From the NCBI RefSeq assembly GCF_900110755.1, contig NZ_FOFF01000019.1, positions 1 to 64,000 on the forward strand: DNA of 64,000 nt, in the 5' to 3' direction. This DNA comes from Streptomyces sp. yr375. Lineage in GTDB: Bacteria > Actinomycetota > Actinomycetes > Streptomycetales > Streptomycetaceae. Of this stretch, positions 17,591-27,035 are shown one piece after another. Position 1 is the stretch's first letter. Each line of letters begins with the position of its first letter. Made by a program: the position numbers and the translations under genes. The notes under the pieces were generated by a model, which was not told the DNA's origin, did not search any database, and saw only the letters and a program-made list of their open reading frames with translations.

Positions 17591-17629
17591 GGGCGGCACC
17601 CGGGGATGCCTTCGCCCCGGGTGCCGCCC
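17591..17629 (-). terminator. Strong terminator after the first M4 protease
   Basis: GGGCGGCACCCGGGG (17591-17605) is perfectly complementary to CCCCGGGTGCCGCCC (17615-17629), a 15-bp stem with a nine-base loop. It lies 30 bases beyond the stop of the minus-strand protease gene. Confidence 0.85.
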
Positions 17630-17658
17630 CAGCTCAACTACAGCTCAGTACACAAGAG

Positions 17659-19323
17659 TTAGCTGACGTTGACGGCCGACCATGCCGCCGCCACCGCCTT
17701 GTACTCCGTGCTGGTGGAGCCGTACAGCGCCGAGGCCGCGCTCAGCGTGCCCGTACGCGCCGCCTTGTAGTTCGTCGTCGACGTGAAGTACGTCGTCAGC
17801 GCCTTGTACCAGATCTGCAGGGCCTTGTCGCGGCCGATGCCGGTGACCGTGGAGCCGTTGGACGTCGGGGAGTTGTAGCTCACCCCGTTGATCGTCTTGG
17901 CGCCGCTGCCCTCCGAGAGGAGGTAGAAGAAGTGGTTCGCGACGCCGGACGAGTAGTGCACGTCCTTGTTGCCGACGCCGGAGGACCAGGAGTCGGCCGA
18001 GCCGCCGTCCTTGCTGGGCTTGTCCATGTAGCGCAGCGGGGTGCCGTCGCCGTTGATGTCGATCTTCTCGCCGATGAGGTAGTCGCCGGGGTCGCTGGGG
18101 TTGTTCGCGTAGAACTCCACGCCGGTGCCGAAGATGTCCGAGGTGGCCTCGTTCAGGCCGCCGGACTCGCCCGAGTAGTTCAGGCCCGCGGTGTTCGAGG
18201 TGACGCCGTGGCTCATCTCGTGACCGGCGACGTCCAGCGAGGTCAGCGGGTGGTTGTTGCCGTCGCCGTCGCCGTACGTCATGCAGAAGCAGCTGTCGTC
18301 CCAGAACGCGTTGACGTACGCGTTGCCGTAGTGGACGCGGGAGTAGGCCGCGACGCCGTTGTTCTTGATGCCGCTGCGGCCGAACGTCGACTTGTAGAAG
18401 TCCCAGGTGGTCTGCGCGCCGTAGGCGGCGTCGACGGCGGCGGTCTGGTCGGTGGTGGAGCTGGATGCCGCGCCGGTGCCCCACGTGTCGTCCGCGTCGG
18501 TGAACAGGGTGCCGGTGGAGGAGGACGTGGAGCGCGCCTTGTTGTACGTCTTGTGGCCGCCGCGCGTGCCGTCCGTCAGGTTGTACGTCGAACCCGACTT
18601 GGTCGTGCCGAGCGTGACCGTGCCCGAGTAGAGGCTCTTGCCGGTGCCGGTCTCGATGCCCTGGTACTCGAACAGCTTCTTGCCGGTGGCCGCGTCGGTG
18701 ATGACGTGGAGCTGGTTCGGGGTGCCGTCGTCCTGGAGGCCGCCGACGACCGTCTCGAACGCGAGGACCGGGGTGCCGTTCGCGGCCCAGATCACCTTGC
18801 GGGGGGCCTGGTCGGCGGTGGTGGACGCCGAGCCCGCGGCCTTGGCGGCGGTCAGCGCCTGCTTCTCGACCTTGGCGGGGGCGATCTTCGGGGTCAGCGT
18901 GGCGACCTTGATGGTCGCGGTGTTGGCCTTGGTGACGCCCTTGGCCGCGCCGGTGGCGGACTCGTGGACGACGAGGTCGCCGCCGAGGACCGGCAGGCCC
19001 GCGTAGGTGCGCTCGTAGCGGGTGTGGACCGTCCCGTCGGCGTCCTTGACGACGTCCTTGACGACCAGCTTCTCCTTGGCGCCGAGGCCTATCGCCTGGG
19101 CGGTCTCCGGCGCGTCCGCCTGCTGCTGCTTGATCAGCGTGGTGCGGGCGGCGGCGGACATCTGGACCGGGGCGGCCAGCGGGATGGTCTTGCCGGTCGA
19201 CTCGGCCGGGCTCTGGGCGGCAGCGCTGCCGGCGGTGAGGCCGGTGGTGACGAGGGCTCCGGCCGCGACGGCGGTGGCGATGGCCAGAGTGGTGTGCTTG
19301 TGACGCGCGTAGAGGGAGGACAC
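17659..19323 (-). CDS. Secreted M4 (thermolysin-like) metalloprotease
   Basis: 554 residues from a GTG at 19323, chosen because AAGGAG lies five bases upstream and the next residues form a Sec signal (AIATAVAAGALVTTGLTAGSAAAQS). Then FTP/PepSY-type propeptide (about 60-200) and the M4 catalytic domain. The zinc site is AGHEMSHGV (about residue 367) with the third ligand in GGLNEATSDIFG; the active-site His lies in the KDVHYSSGVANHFFYLL block. Extracellular neutral protease for protein scavenging. A paralogue with an extra C-terminal domain follows upstream at 19639-21705; both have their own terminators. Confidence 0.95.
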   Translation of the reverse strand: MSSLYARHKHTTLAIATAVAAGALVTTGLTAGSAAAQSPAESTGKTIPLAAPVQMSAAARTTLIKQQQADAPETAQAIGLGAKEKLVVKDVVKDADGTVHTRYERTYAGLPVLGGDLVVHESATGAAKGVTKANTATIKVATLTPKIAPAKVEKQALTAAKAAGSASTTADQAPRKVIWAANGTPVLAFETVVGGLQDDGTPNQLHVITDAATGKKLFEYQGIETGTGKSLYSGTVTLGTTKSGSTYNLTDGTRGGHKTYNKARSTSSSTGTLFTDADDTWGTGAASSSTTDQTAAVDAAYGAQTTWDFYKSTFGRSGIKNNGVAAYSRVHYGNAYVNAFWDDSCFCMTYGDGDGNNHPLTSLDVAGHEMSHGVTSNTAGLNYSGESGGLNEATSDIFGTGVEFYANNPSDPGDYLIGEKIDINGDGTPLRYMDKPSKDGGSADSWSSGVGNKDVHYSSGVANHFFYLLSEGSGAKTINGVSYNSPTSNGSTVTGIGRDKALQIWYKALTTYFTSTTNYKAARTGTLSAASALYGSTSTEYKAVAAAWSAVNVS

Positions 19324-19638
19324 ACAAGCTCCTTGGGTGTGGGGGGTCCGGGCGGCGTGGGGCACCTGCCCGTGACGGGTGTGAAGTTGTGCGGCGGGTG
19401 AAGGAAGAGTGACATCAAGGCGCGTACATGTCATGACCCCGAAGTGATGTTGGCTGAAAAGCGACTGTCTGGTGAACGTTGCAGGAATGTAAACGGACTT
19501 GACCTGGGTCAACGGCCAACAGGGCATGGGTAAGGCGACGGTAAAAAGGCGACGCCGCCCCGGGGAGTCGAAGCTCCGGGGCGGCGCCTCGTGCGATGCC
19601 TGTCGGGCGGTCGTGCCCGGCTCGCGCCGGCCCGCCGG
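19324..19638. other. Promoter region of the first M4 gene and terminator of the second
   Basis: This 315-base gap has no gene. Its right part holds the terminator at 19551-19588. The part next to 19323 should carry the promoter of the first protease; AAGGAG is its ribosome site. No clear -35/-10 pair or operator stands out. Confidence 0.5.
19551..19588 (-). terminator. Terminator after the second M4 protease
   Basis: CGCCGCCCCGG (19553-19563) pairs with CCGGGGCGGCG (19576-19586) around a 12-base loop, about 50 bases beyond the minus-strand stop at 19639. It is followed on that strand by CCTTTTTACC, a short T-run. Confidence 0.85.
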
Positions 19639-21705
19639 CTACGGGAAGGTCAGCGACCAGCCGTTGATGTACCCGGTGTCCTGGGCCGCGTTGTCCTGGA
19701 CCTTCAATTGCCAGGTTCCGTTGGCGACTTCGGACGAGGCGTTGACCGTGTACGTGGTGCTGAGGTTGTCCGTGCTGCCACCGGTGCCGTACGCCTTCAG
19801 CGCGTACGCCGTCCCGTCGGGGGCGATCAACTGCACCTGGAGGTCACCGATGTAGGTGTGCACGATGTCGACCGCCACCGCGAGGTTCGACGGCGCGTTG
19901 CCGGTCCGCCCGGAGACGGTGATCGACGACGTGACCGCCGCACCGTTGTCCGGAATCGATACGTCGGCGGTGTTCTCGAAAGAGGTGCCGCCCCCGCCGC
20001 CACCGCCGGGACGCGCCCCGACCGCGACGGCCGCCCACGCGTTCTGCACCGCCGTGTACTCGGCGCTCGTCGTCCCGTACAGCTCACCGGCCGCCGCCAG
20101 CGTGCCGGTGCGGGCCGCCGCGTAGTTGGTGGTCGAGGTGAACTTCGTGGTCAGCGCCCGGAACCAGATCTTCTCCGCCTTGTCACGGCCGATGCCGGTG
20201 ACCGGAAGACCGTCCGAGGTCGGCGAGTTGTAGCTCACCCCGTTGATCGTCTTCGCGCCGCTGCCCTCGGACAGCAGGTAGAAGAAGTGGTTCGCCGGGC
20301 CCGACGAGTAGTGCACGTCGACCGACCCGATGCCCGAGTACCAACTGTCCTTGGAAGAACCGTCCTTGCTCGGCTTGTCCATGTAACGCAGCGGCGAGCC
20401 GTCGCCGTTGATGTCGATCTCCTCGCCGATGAGGTAGTCGCCGACGTCCGAGGCGTTCTGGGCGTAGAACTCGACCGACGTGCCGAAGATGTCCGAGGTC
20501 GCCTCGTTCAGGCCGCCGGACTCGCCGCTGTAGTTGAGGCCCGCGGTGTTGGCGGTGACGCCGTGCGTCATCTCGTGGCCGGCCACGTCGATCGCGGTGA
20601 GCGGGTGGGTGTTCCCGTCGCCGTCGCCGTACGTCATGCAGAAGCAACTGTCCTGCCAGAACGCGTTGACGTAGTTGCTGCCGTAGTGGACCCGCGAGTA
20701 CGCGCCGACGCCGTCGCCCTTGATGCCCGAGCGGCCGTGCACGTTCTTGTAGTAGTCCCAGGTCAGGGCCGCGCCGTAGTGCGCGTCGGCGGCGGCGGTC
20801 TCCGTGTTGGACGCGGCGCCGGTGCCCCAGGTGTCGTCCGCGCCCGAGAAGAGCGTGCCGGTGCCGGAGGTGCCCCGGTTGAGGTTGTACGTCTTGTGCC
20901 CGCCGCGCGCCGTGTCGGTCAGGTTGTACGTCGACCCCGACTGCGTGGTGCCCAGGGTGACCTGACCGCTGTACATCGTGTTGCCGATGCCGGTCTCGAC
21001 GCCCTGGTACTGGTAGAGCTTCGCGCCGGTGGACGCGTCCGTGATGACGTGCAGCTCGTTCGGCGTGCCGTCCTCCTGGAGACCGCCGACGACCGTCTCG
21101 TACGCCAGGACCGGGGTGCCGCTCGCCGCCCAGATCACCGTGCGCGGGGCCCTGTTGGTGTCCGCCTTCGCCGCGCCGGCGGCCGTGGCGAGGCTCAGCG
21201 CCTGCTTCTGGGCCTTGGCCGCGCTGAACGTCGGGGTGAGCGAGGCGACCTTGATGGCGGCTCGGGTGGCCTTCGTGACGCTCTCGGTCGCACCGGACTT
21301 CGCGGTGTCGACGACGAGGTCGCCGCCGAGCACCGGGAGGCCGCCGTAGGTGCGCTCGTAGCGGGTGTGCAGGGTGCCGTCGCCGTCCTTGACGACGTCC
21401 CGGACGACGAGCGCCTCCTTGGCGCCGAGGCCCAACTCCTCGGCGGTGGCCGCCTTTCCCGCGTCGGCGGCGCGCAGCAGCGCGGCGCGCTGGGCGGGGG
21501 TGAGCTTGACCGATTCCGCGCCGGGGCGGACCTGCGACGCGCCCGTCGGGGCGGCCGTCGCCGCGCCGGACTGCACGGCGGCGGCGATGAGCGCGCAGAC
21601 GCCGACGAGGGCGACGGCCGCGGCACGCCGGGTCGAGGCGTGGGAGGTGGTGTGGGAGGAGGTGGTGCGGGGGGTGCGTCTGAGAGAGGGGCTGTTGCTC
21701 AACAC
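19639..21705 (-). CDS. Secreted M4 metalloprotease with C-terminal P/Homo B domain
   Basis: About 688 residues. Signal region RRAAAVALVGVCALIAAAVQSGAATAA; FTP/PepSY propeptide; catalytic domain with AGHEMTHGV (about residue 372) and GGLNEATSDIFG; a glycine linker; then a proprotein-convertase P-domain (about the last 120 residues: SIPDNGAAVTSSITVSG, IGDLQVQLIAPDG, INGWSLTF). P-domains on secreted bacterial proteases aid folding or stability. Start uncertain: AAGGAG is only three bases from the GTG at 21705 but six from a TTG at 21702, which is equally likely. Catalytic region is very similar to the neighbouring M4 protease, so the pair arose by tandem duplication. Confidence 0.94.
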   Translation of the reverse strand: MLSNSPSLRRTPRTTSSHTTSHASTRRAAAVALVGVCALIAAAVQSGAATAAPTGASQVRPGAESVKLTPAQRAALLRAADAGKAATAEELGLGAKEALVVRDVVKDGDGTLHTRYERTYGGLPVLGGDLVVDTAKSGATESVTKATRAAIKVASLTPTFSAAKAQKQALSLATAAGAAKADTNRAPRTVIWAASGTPVLAYETVVGGLQEDGTPNELHVITDASTGAKLYQYQGVETGIGNTMYSGQVTLGTTQSGSTYNLTDTARGGHKTYNLNRGTSGTGTLFSGADDTWGTGAASNTETAAADAHYGAALTWDYYKNVHGRSGIKGDGVGAYSRVHYGSNYVNAFWQDSCFCMTYGDGDGNTHPLTAIDVAGHEMTHGVTANTAGLNYSGESGGLNEATSDIFGTSVEFYAQNASDVGDYLIGEEIDINGDGSPLRYMDKPSKDGSSKDSWYSGIGSVDVHYSSGPANHFFYLLSEGSGAKTINGVSYNSPTSDGLPVTGIGRDKAEKIWFRALTTKFTSTTNYAAARTGTLAAAGELYGTTSAEYTAVQNAWAAVAVGARPGGGGGGGTSFENTADVSIPDNGAAVTSSITVSGRTGNAPSNLAVAVDIVHTYIGDLQVQLIAPDGTAYALKAYGTGGSTDNLSTTYTVNASSEVANGTWQLKVQDNAAQDTGYINGWSLTFP

Positions 21706-21995
21706 TGACTCCTTCTGCGCGGCCACGGATCACGCGGCCAGGGGGAGACCCGACGGCCGGTGAGCCGTCCGGGGCACGACAAAGGCGGTACGCAGAACAA
21801 AGGCGGTACGTGGAGCGGACGTAGCTGTGGGGTTGCTGTGAAGTTGCAGTGGGAAGAGTGGCAGTGGATTGCGCTGTCTGTCAGGAGCGCGTCAGAAAGT
21901 TGGCCGGAAACCGTTCGTTGTCCGGGAGTTCATGTTCGATATGCGGATGAGTCGGACGCCCGAGTCTGCTTTCGGGCTTCTTGCGGCCCGCGGGC
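21706..21995. other. Gap between M4 protease and ABC exporter genes
   Basis: About 290 bases without a gene. It should hold the promoter of the second M4 gene (right of 21705). A weak GCCCGA/TCGGGC hairpin at 21958-21977 near the stop of the ABC gene may be its terminator. Nothing else stands out. Confidence 0.4.
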
Positions 21996-23765
21996 CTACG
22001 GCCTGCCCGGTGTTCCGTGCCAGGTCCGCCACAGGGCCGCGTATGCGCCGTCGCCCGTCACCAGCGCCTCGTGCGTGCCGAGTTCGGTGAGGCGGCCGTC
22101 TTCCATGACGGCGACCCGGTCCGCGTCGTGCGCGGTGTGCAGGCGGTGGGCGATGGCGATGACGGTGCGGCCCTGGAGGACGGCGGCCAGGGCGCGTTCG
22201 GTGTGCCGGGCGGTCGTCGGGTCCAGCAGGGCCGTCGCCTCGTCCAGGATCAGGGTGTGCGGGTCGGCCAACACTACGCGGGCCAAGGCCAGTTGCTGGG
22301 CCTGCGAGCCGTCCGTACGGCAACCTCGGCCGCCCAGTTCGGTGTCGAGGCCGGCGGGCAGTTCCCGGACCCAGTCGGCGGCGCCGACGGCGGCCAGCGC
22401 CGCCCACAACTTCTGGTCACCGGCAGCCGGTTCGGCGATCAGCAGGTTGTCGCGGACCGTGCCGAGGAAGACGTGATGCTCCTGGGTGACCAGGACGACC
22501 TGCCGGCGCAGCGTCTCCGGCGCCAGATCCGCGACCGGCACCCCGCCCACCGTCACCGTGCCCGCGCTCGGCGCGTCCACGCCCGCGAGCAGCCTGCTCA
22601 GCGTCGTCTTGCCCGCGCCGGACGGGCCGACGACCGCGAGCCGCTCCCCGGGCCGCACCGTCAGGTCGACCCCGCGCAGCACCTCGCCGCCGTGCTCGTA
22701 GGAGTACCGCACGCCCGTCACGTCGATCCGGTCGTCCGCCGGGACGGGACAGTCGTCCGACACCGCCCGCGGCGCCCGGGCCAGCCCCTCCACCCGGGCG
22801 AACGACGCGCCGCTGCTCTGCAGTTGCTCGACACGCAGCAGGATCTGGTCGAGCGGGTCGGTGAACTGCCGCAGATACAGCGCCGCCGCCACCACCGCGC
22901 CCAGACTCGCCGCACCCCGCGCGTGCAGCGCGCCGCCCAGCAGCAGCACGCCCGCCACCGGCAGCGAGTACGACACCTCGACCACCGGGAAGAACACCGT
23001 GCGCAGGTGCAGCGTGCGGAAACGGGTGCGGCGCGAGGTCTCCAGCGCGTCCCGGCTCGCCGCCGTGCGCCGCTCCTGGAGCCGCAGCGCCTCCACCGTG
23101 CGCGCCCCGGACGCGGTCGACGCGACGATCTCGGCGACCTCCGAGGTGGCCGCCCCCTCCGCGAGGTAGGCGGCGCGCGCCCGCCGCAGATACCAGCGCA
23201 GCGCGCACCAGATCGGGGTGAGCGCGAGCACCCCGACCGCGCCGAACAGCGGATCGATCGCGAACACCGCGCCGAGCGTGAACAGCGCCTGGACGGTGCA
23301 CACCAGCAGTTCGGGCCCGGCGTCCCGCAGGGTCGTGCCCACCGCCGCCACGTCGGCGGTGCCGCGCGTGGTGAGATCGCCGGTGCCCGCCCGCTCCACG
23401 ACCGACGCGGGCAGGGAGAGGGCCCGCCCGACGAACTCCTCCCGCACCCGGGCGAGGGTCCGCTCGCCGAAGCGGTGGCCCGCGTACCGGGCCCAGCGCG
23501 CCAGCAGCAACTGCGCCACCGCGCAGACCAGGATGGCCGCCGCCAGCCGGTCCACGACGCCGGTGCCGTGCCCGGCCCGCACCTCGTCGATGATCCGCCC
23601 CAGCAGCCACGGCCCGGCGAGCCCGGCCCCGGCCGCGAGCACGTTCAGGGCGAGGGCGCCGGTGAACGCCCGTCCGTCGGCCCGCACCAGCCGGGCCGTC
23701 GCCCGGCGCACCTCGGCCGGCTCGGCGACCGGCAGCCGCCCCGAGGACCCGTCGGCCACCGTCAT
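21996..23765 (-). CDS. Heterodimeric ABC exporter half, intact ATP-binding motifs but degenerate signature
   Basis: 589 residues: six-helix exporter domain (about 20-310) and ABC ATPase (about 340-580). Walker A is intact (VVGPSGAGKTTLS), as is Walker B with catalytic Glu (LILDEATALLD). The signature LSGGQ is replaced by TDGSQ (in RTDGSQAQQLALAR). Its ATG overlaps the stop of the upstream partner gene by four bases (ATGA), so the two are made together. In such heterodimers each ATP site uses Walker A/B from one subunit and the signature from the other; the partner supplies the good signature. Substrate unknown. Confidence 0.93.
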   Translation of the reverse strand: MTVADGSSGRLPVAEPAEVRRATARLVRADGRAFTGALALNVLAAGAGLAGPWLLGRIIDEVRAGHGTGVVDRLAAAILVCAVAQLLLARWARYAGHRFGERTLARVREEFVGRALSLPASVVERAGTGDLTTRGTADVAAVGTTLRDAGPELLVCTVQALFTLGAVFAIDPLFGAVGVLALTPIWCALRWYLRRARAAYLAEGAATSEVAEIVASTASGARTVEALRLQERRTAASRDALETSRRTRFRTLHLRTVFFPVVEVSYSLPVAGVLLLGGALHARGAASLGAVVAAALYLRQFTDPLDQILLRVEQLQSSGASFARVEGLARAPRAVSDDCPVPADDRIDVTGVRYSYEHGGEVLRGVDLTVRPGERLAVVGPSGAGKTTLSRLLAGVDAPSAGTVTVGGVPVADLAPETLRRQVVLVTQEHHVFLGTVRDNLLIAEPAAGDQKLWAALAAVGAADWVRELPAGLDTELGGRGCRTDGSQAQQLALARVVLADPHTLILDEATALLDPTTARHTERALAAVLQGRTVIAIAHRLHTAHDADRVAVMEDGRLTELGTHEALVTGDGAYAALWRTWHGTPGRP

Positions 23766-25576
23766 CGCACCGTCTCCCCGGCCGCTTCGGCGCCTTCTGT
23801 CTCTTCTCCGTCTGCTGTGTCCCGGGCCACCAACTCCCGGTAGCCCGGTTCCTGTTGCAGCAGGTCGCGGTGGTGGCCGGTCGCCGCGACCTTGCCGTCG
23901 ACCAGGTAGTGCACGGTCTCCGCGTGGTCGAGGACCAGCGGCGAGGTGGTGGTGACGACCGTGGTCCGGCCGGCCCGGGCGTCGCGCAGCCGCCGCGCGA
24001 CCGCCGCCTCGGTGTGCGCGTCCAGCGCCGACGTCGGCTCGACGGCCAGCAGCACCTCGGGATCGGCGAGCAGCGCCCGCATCAGCCGTACGCGCTGCCG
24101 CTGGCCCCCGGAGAGACTGCGGCCCTGCGCCGTCACGGGCGAGTCGAGCCCCGCCGCCAGGCCCCGCACGATGTCGTCGGCCGCCGCCGCCCGCACCACC
24201 GACACGAGGTCCGCCGGGGCGGGCTCACGCCGTCCGGCGACCACCTCGCGCAGGCTGCCCGCGAACAGGTCGGCCTCGTGATCGGCGACCAGGATCCCGG
24301 CCCTGACCTGGTCCAACGGCATGGCGTCCAGCCGTACCCCGCCCCAGGTGGCGTCCGAGGGACCGTACCTGCCGAGCCGGTCCACGACGGCGCTGACCTC
24401 CGCGTGCCGCGCGCCGACCAGCGCGGTCAGCCGGCCCGGCGCGACCCGCACCCCCGACCCGGGGTCGTGCAGCGCCGCCGGTTCGCCGGGCGCGTCGGCG
24501 GTGCCGGTGTCCGGGGCGGGCTCCAGCCGCAGCAGCCCGACGACGCGCCGGGCGGCCACCACGCCCCGGCTGAGCTGGTAGCCCATGTCGACGAGGAACG
24601 CCACCGTGCCGACCAGGACGGCGACATAGCCGTACACCGACACCAACTCGCCCACCGTCAGCTTCCCTTGGGCGGCGAGCCGGGCCGCAAGCCAGGTCAC
24701 CACGGCGAGGAACAGCGTCGGCAGGCCCAGCCCGAGGGCCTGGAGCCAACTGGTGACCGCGCCGACCCGGTAGCCCTGCTCCCGCAGCCGCCGCGAGTCA
24801 CGCTCGAAGGCGTCCGCGAACAGCCCTTTGCCGCCCAGCCCGTTGAGGACGCGCAGCCCGCCCGCGAGGTCGCCGATCCGCGCGGTGAGCACGCCCTGCC
24901 GCTCCCGGTACTCGGCCTCCGTACCCTGCAACCGCGCCATCAACGGCCCCACCAGCACCGCGACCACCGGCACCCCCAGCAGCACGACCCCCGCCAGCAG
25001 CGCCGACACGGACAGCAGCAGCCCGGCGACCACCACGTACACCACGACCGCGCCGACGCCCGGCCCGATCACGGTCAGCGAGCCCGCGATGGTGTGCACG
25101 TCGGCCACCCCGATGGTGACGACCTCACCGGCCGGCACCTGCCGCGACAGCCCCGCGCCGAGCCGCACCGTCTGCCGGACGACGACCTTGGTGGTGCGGA
25201 AGTAGCCGTCCATCCGCACCCGGGTCATCGTGCGGTGCCGCATGATGCTCACCCACGCGTTGAGCGCGCCCGCCGCGAACAGCGCGCCCGTCCAGCCGGC
25301 CAGCGCCGCCCGGTCACCGGTCTCCAGCCCGTCGTCCACCGCCCGCGACAGCAGGTACGGCGCCCCCGCCATCAGCACCATCCACACGCTGGCCAGCACC
25401 GCCCCGGCCAGCGCCCGCCACGGCTGGCAGCGCACCAGCCACGCCAAGTACGCCCAGCCGCCACGGCAGTCGGGCGTCCCGGGATCCTCGTAGGCGTCGA
25501 TCACACGTCCCCCGTCCGCTGACGTCGCACCGGTCACGGTGAACCCCGGTTCGGCCGACGGGGGTTCACCGTCCAT
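23762..25576 (-). CDS. Heterodimeric ABC exporter half, lost Walker A but intact signature
   Basis: 604 residues from the ATG at 25576; a GTG near residue 25 with GGGGGAC ahead of it is an alternative start. Transmembrane domain about 45-340. In the ATPase the Walker A loop reads GARHAEVS (388-395), without the Gly-Lys-Ser/Thr, and Walker B reads LLAVEPTSALD, lacking the Asp. The signature LSGGQRQR (488-495) is perfect. This subunit therefore cannot form its own ATP site but completes the partner's. First gene of the pair; probably co-transcribed with 21996-23765. Confidence 0.93.
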   Translation of the reverse strand: MDGEPPSAEPGFTVTGATSADGGRVIDAYEDPGTPDCRGGWAYLAWLVRCQPWRALAGAVLASVWMVLMAGAPYLLSRAVDDGLETGDRAALAGWTGALFAAGALNAWVSIMRHRTMTRVRMDGYFRTTKVVVRQTVRLGAGLSRQVPAGEVVTIGVADVHTIAGSLTVIGPGVGAVVVYVVVAGLLLSVSALLAGVVLLGVPVVAVLVGPLMARLQGTEAEYRERQGVLTARIGDLAGGLRVLNGLGGKGLFADAFERDSRRLREQGYRVGAVTSWLQALGLGLPTLFLAVVTWLAARLAAQGKLTVGELVSVYGYVAVLVGTVAFLVDMGYQLSRGVVAARRVVGLLRLEPAPDTGTADAPGEPAALHDPGSGVRVAPGRLTALVGARHAEVSAVVDRLGRYGPSDATWGGVRLDAMPLDQVRAGILVADHEADLFAGSLREVVAGRREPAPADLVSVVRAAAADDIVRGLAAGLDSPVTAQGRSLSGGQRQRVRLMRALLADPEVLLAVEPTSALDAHTEAAVARRLRDARAGRTTVVTTTSPLVLDHAETVHYLVDGKVAATGHHRDLLQQEPGYRELVARDTADGEETEGAEAAGETVR

Positions 25577-25611
25577 GTAAGCAGACGCCGATCAGCGCCG
25601 ACCGGGAATAT

Positions 25612-26139
25612 TCACGCGCGGACCCGGCCCCACGGCTTGAAGACCGAGAGCACCATCGCGAAACTCAGCAGCACCATGGCGGCGACCGCGAGGAACGCGA
25701 CGAACCAGATGTCCCGCAACGGCTGTGCGCCCGAGCCGAGTTCGGCGATCGGGCCCAGGAACGCCGCCATCATCGCGCAGGCGACGACATTGACGGCCGG
25801 CTTCACCGCGACCCACCGGTGGCGGACGAGTCCCCACTTGGTCGCCGGCCCCAGCAGGACACCGGTGACCAGGCAGACCACCCCCGCCGCGAGAGCCGAC
25901 AGCAGGAGCGGGACGACGAAGAAGTCCGCCAGTGGCCGGTATACGGCGGTGCGGTCGTCGCCCGCGCGCACCCAGCCGATCGCCACCAGGACGGCGGAGA
26001 CGGCGTCGATGCCGATCCAGGCTTTCGCCGACAAGGCATGCGTGACCAGGATGGCCTTGCGCAGCCGGACCGGGATGCGCCGGCGGACCTGGTTGCCGCG
26101 GGCCGGCGGGGTGGCGCGGGGTGTGGTGAGGGTGCTCAT
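25612..26139 (-). CDS. Four-helix membrane protein (DUF2269-like)
   Basis: 175 residues with four predicted membrane helices: around LSAKAWIGIDAVSAVLVAIGW, FFVVPLLLSALAAGVVCLVTG, VVACAMMAAFLGPI and IWFVAFLAVAAMVLLSFAMVL. The N-terminus has a basic RRRIPVRLRKA stretch just before the first helix. Resembles small DUF2269-type integral membrane proteins of unknown role. It follows the inositol-phosphatase-like gene by 57 bases on the same strand and probably shares its transcript. Confidence 0.75.
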   Translation of the reverse strand: MSTLTTPRATPPARGNQVRRRIPVRLRKAILVTHALSAKAWIGIDAVSAVLVAIGWVRAGDDRTAVYRPLADFFVVPLLLSALAAGVVCLVTGVLLGPATKWGLVRHRWVAVKPAVNVVACAMMAAFLGPIAELGSGAQPLRDIWFVAFLAVAAMVLLSFAMVLSVFKPWGRVRA

Positions 26140-26196
26140 GGCCGCCCTTGTCTCCTTTGCCTCCTTGTCGGTTTCTTGCCTCGGCTTCGACTTCCC

Positions 26197-26976
26197 TCAG
26201 GCGGTGAGGACTTCGAGCGCGGCGGAGTGCACGCCCGGCGCGGCGGCGAGGTAGCTCTTTTTGGCCAAGTCCCACGGTTTGCCGTCGAGGTCGGTCACGA
26301 CGCCGCCGGCCTCCTGCACCAGCAGCACGCCCGCCGCGTGGGAGCGGACGTTGTCGAACTGCCAGTGCAGGTCCATCCGGCCCGCGGCGACCTGGGCGAG
26401 CTGGTGGGTCACGGGCACGGAGATCCGTACATACAGGGCGGAGTTCGTCATCGCGGTGAACGCGGTGCCCATCCGGGTCGCGAGCTCGGGGTCCTGGCGC
26501 GGCTGGGCCTGGCCGGTTCCGGCCAGTGCGCCGTCCAACGACGTCTTGGCCGAAGCCCGCAGCCGCACACCGTTGAGGAACGCCCCGCCGCCCTCGGTCG
26601 CGGTGAACATCTCGTCGAAGACCGGGAAGAAGACCACCGAGAGCACCGGGCGGCCGTCCCGGACGAGGCTCACGCCGATGTTCCAGTCGGGCATGCCGTG
26701 CACGGCGTTGACATTGCCGCCGACCGGGTCGACGAGCCACCACTCGCCCGCGGCCAGCGGTCCCGATCCGTGTTCGTCGTCGAGCCAGCCCGCGCTCGGC
26801 AGGGCCTCGGACAACGCCGGGCGCAACACGTCGACCACGGCCGCGTCATTGGCCTGGAGGTCCGCGAGCAGTTCGGGGAGCCCGGGCTGACGGGAGTCGA
26901 TCGAATAGCGCGTCATCATCCGGGCCCCGGCGTGCCGGACGGCGGCGACGGTGGCGGCAAGCAGTTCCTGGCTCAT
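26197..26976 (-). CDS. Inositol-monophosphatase-like protein with degenerate active site
   Basis: 259 residues with the IMPase fold: GEWWLVDPVGGNVNAVHGMPDWNIGVSLV, GGGAFLNGVRL and the C-terminal GVLLVQEAGGVVTDLDG. The metal/nucleophile motif, normally DPxDGTxN, reads DPVGGNVN (second Asp to Gly, Thr to Asn). The C-terminal WDxAAG motif appears as FDNVRSHAAG. Loss of the motif-A Asp should cripple ordinary phosphatase chemistry, so this may be a binding protein or have a shifted metal site. Divergent from a LysR gene, its likely regulator. Confidence 0.85.
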   Translation of the reverse strand: MSQELLAATVAAVRHAGARMMTRYSIDSRQPGLPELLADLQANDAAVVDVLRPALSEALPSAGWLDDEHGSGPLAAGEWWLVDPVGGNVNAVHGMPDWNIGVSLVRDGRPVLSVVFFPVFDEMFTATEGGGAFLNGVRLRASAKTSLDGALAGTGQAQPRQDPELATRMGTAFTAMTNSALYVRISVPVTHQLAQVAAGRMDLHWQFDNVRSHAAGVLLVQEAGGVVTDLDGKPWDLAKKSYLAAAPGVHSAALEVLTA

Positions 26977-27035
26977 GGGACACCCCTGGAGTTGGTTGAC
27001 TGAAGTGGATCTATGTGTTGTTAGGATTTACTTTC

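Noticed and set aside
17287..19401. Long plus-strand open frames opposite both M4 proteases
   Set aside because: The minus strand has signal peptide, propeptide and zinc motifs. The plus-strand translation has no recognisable features.
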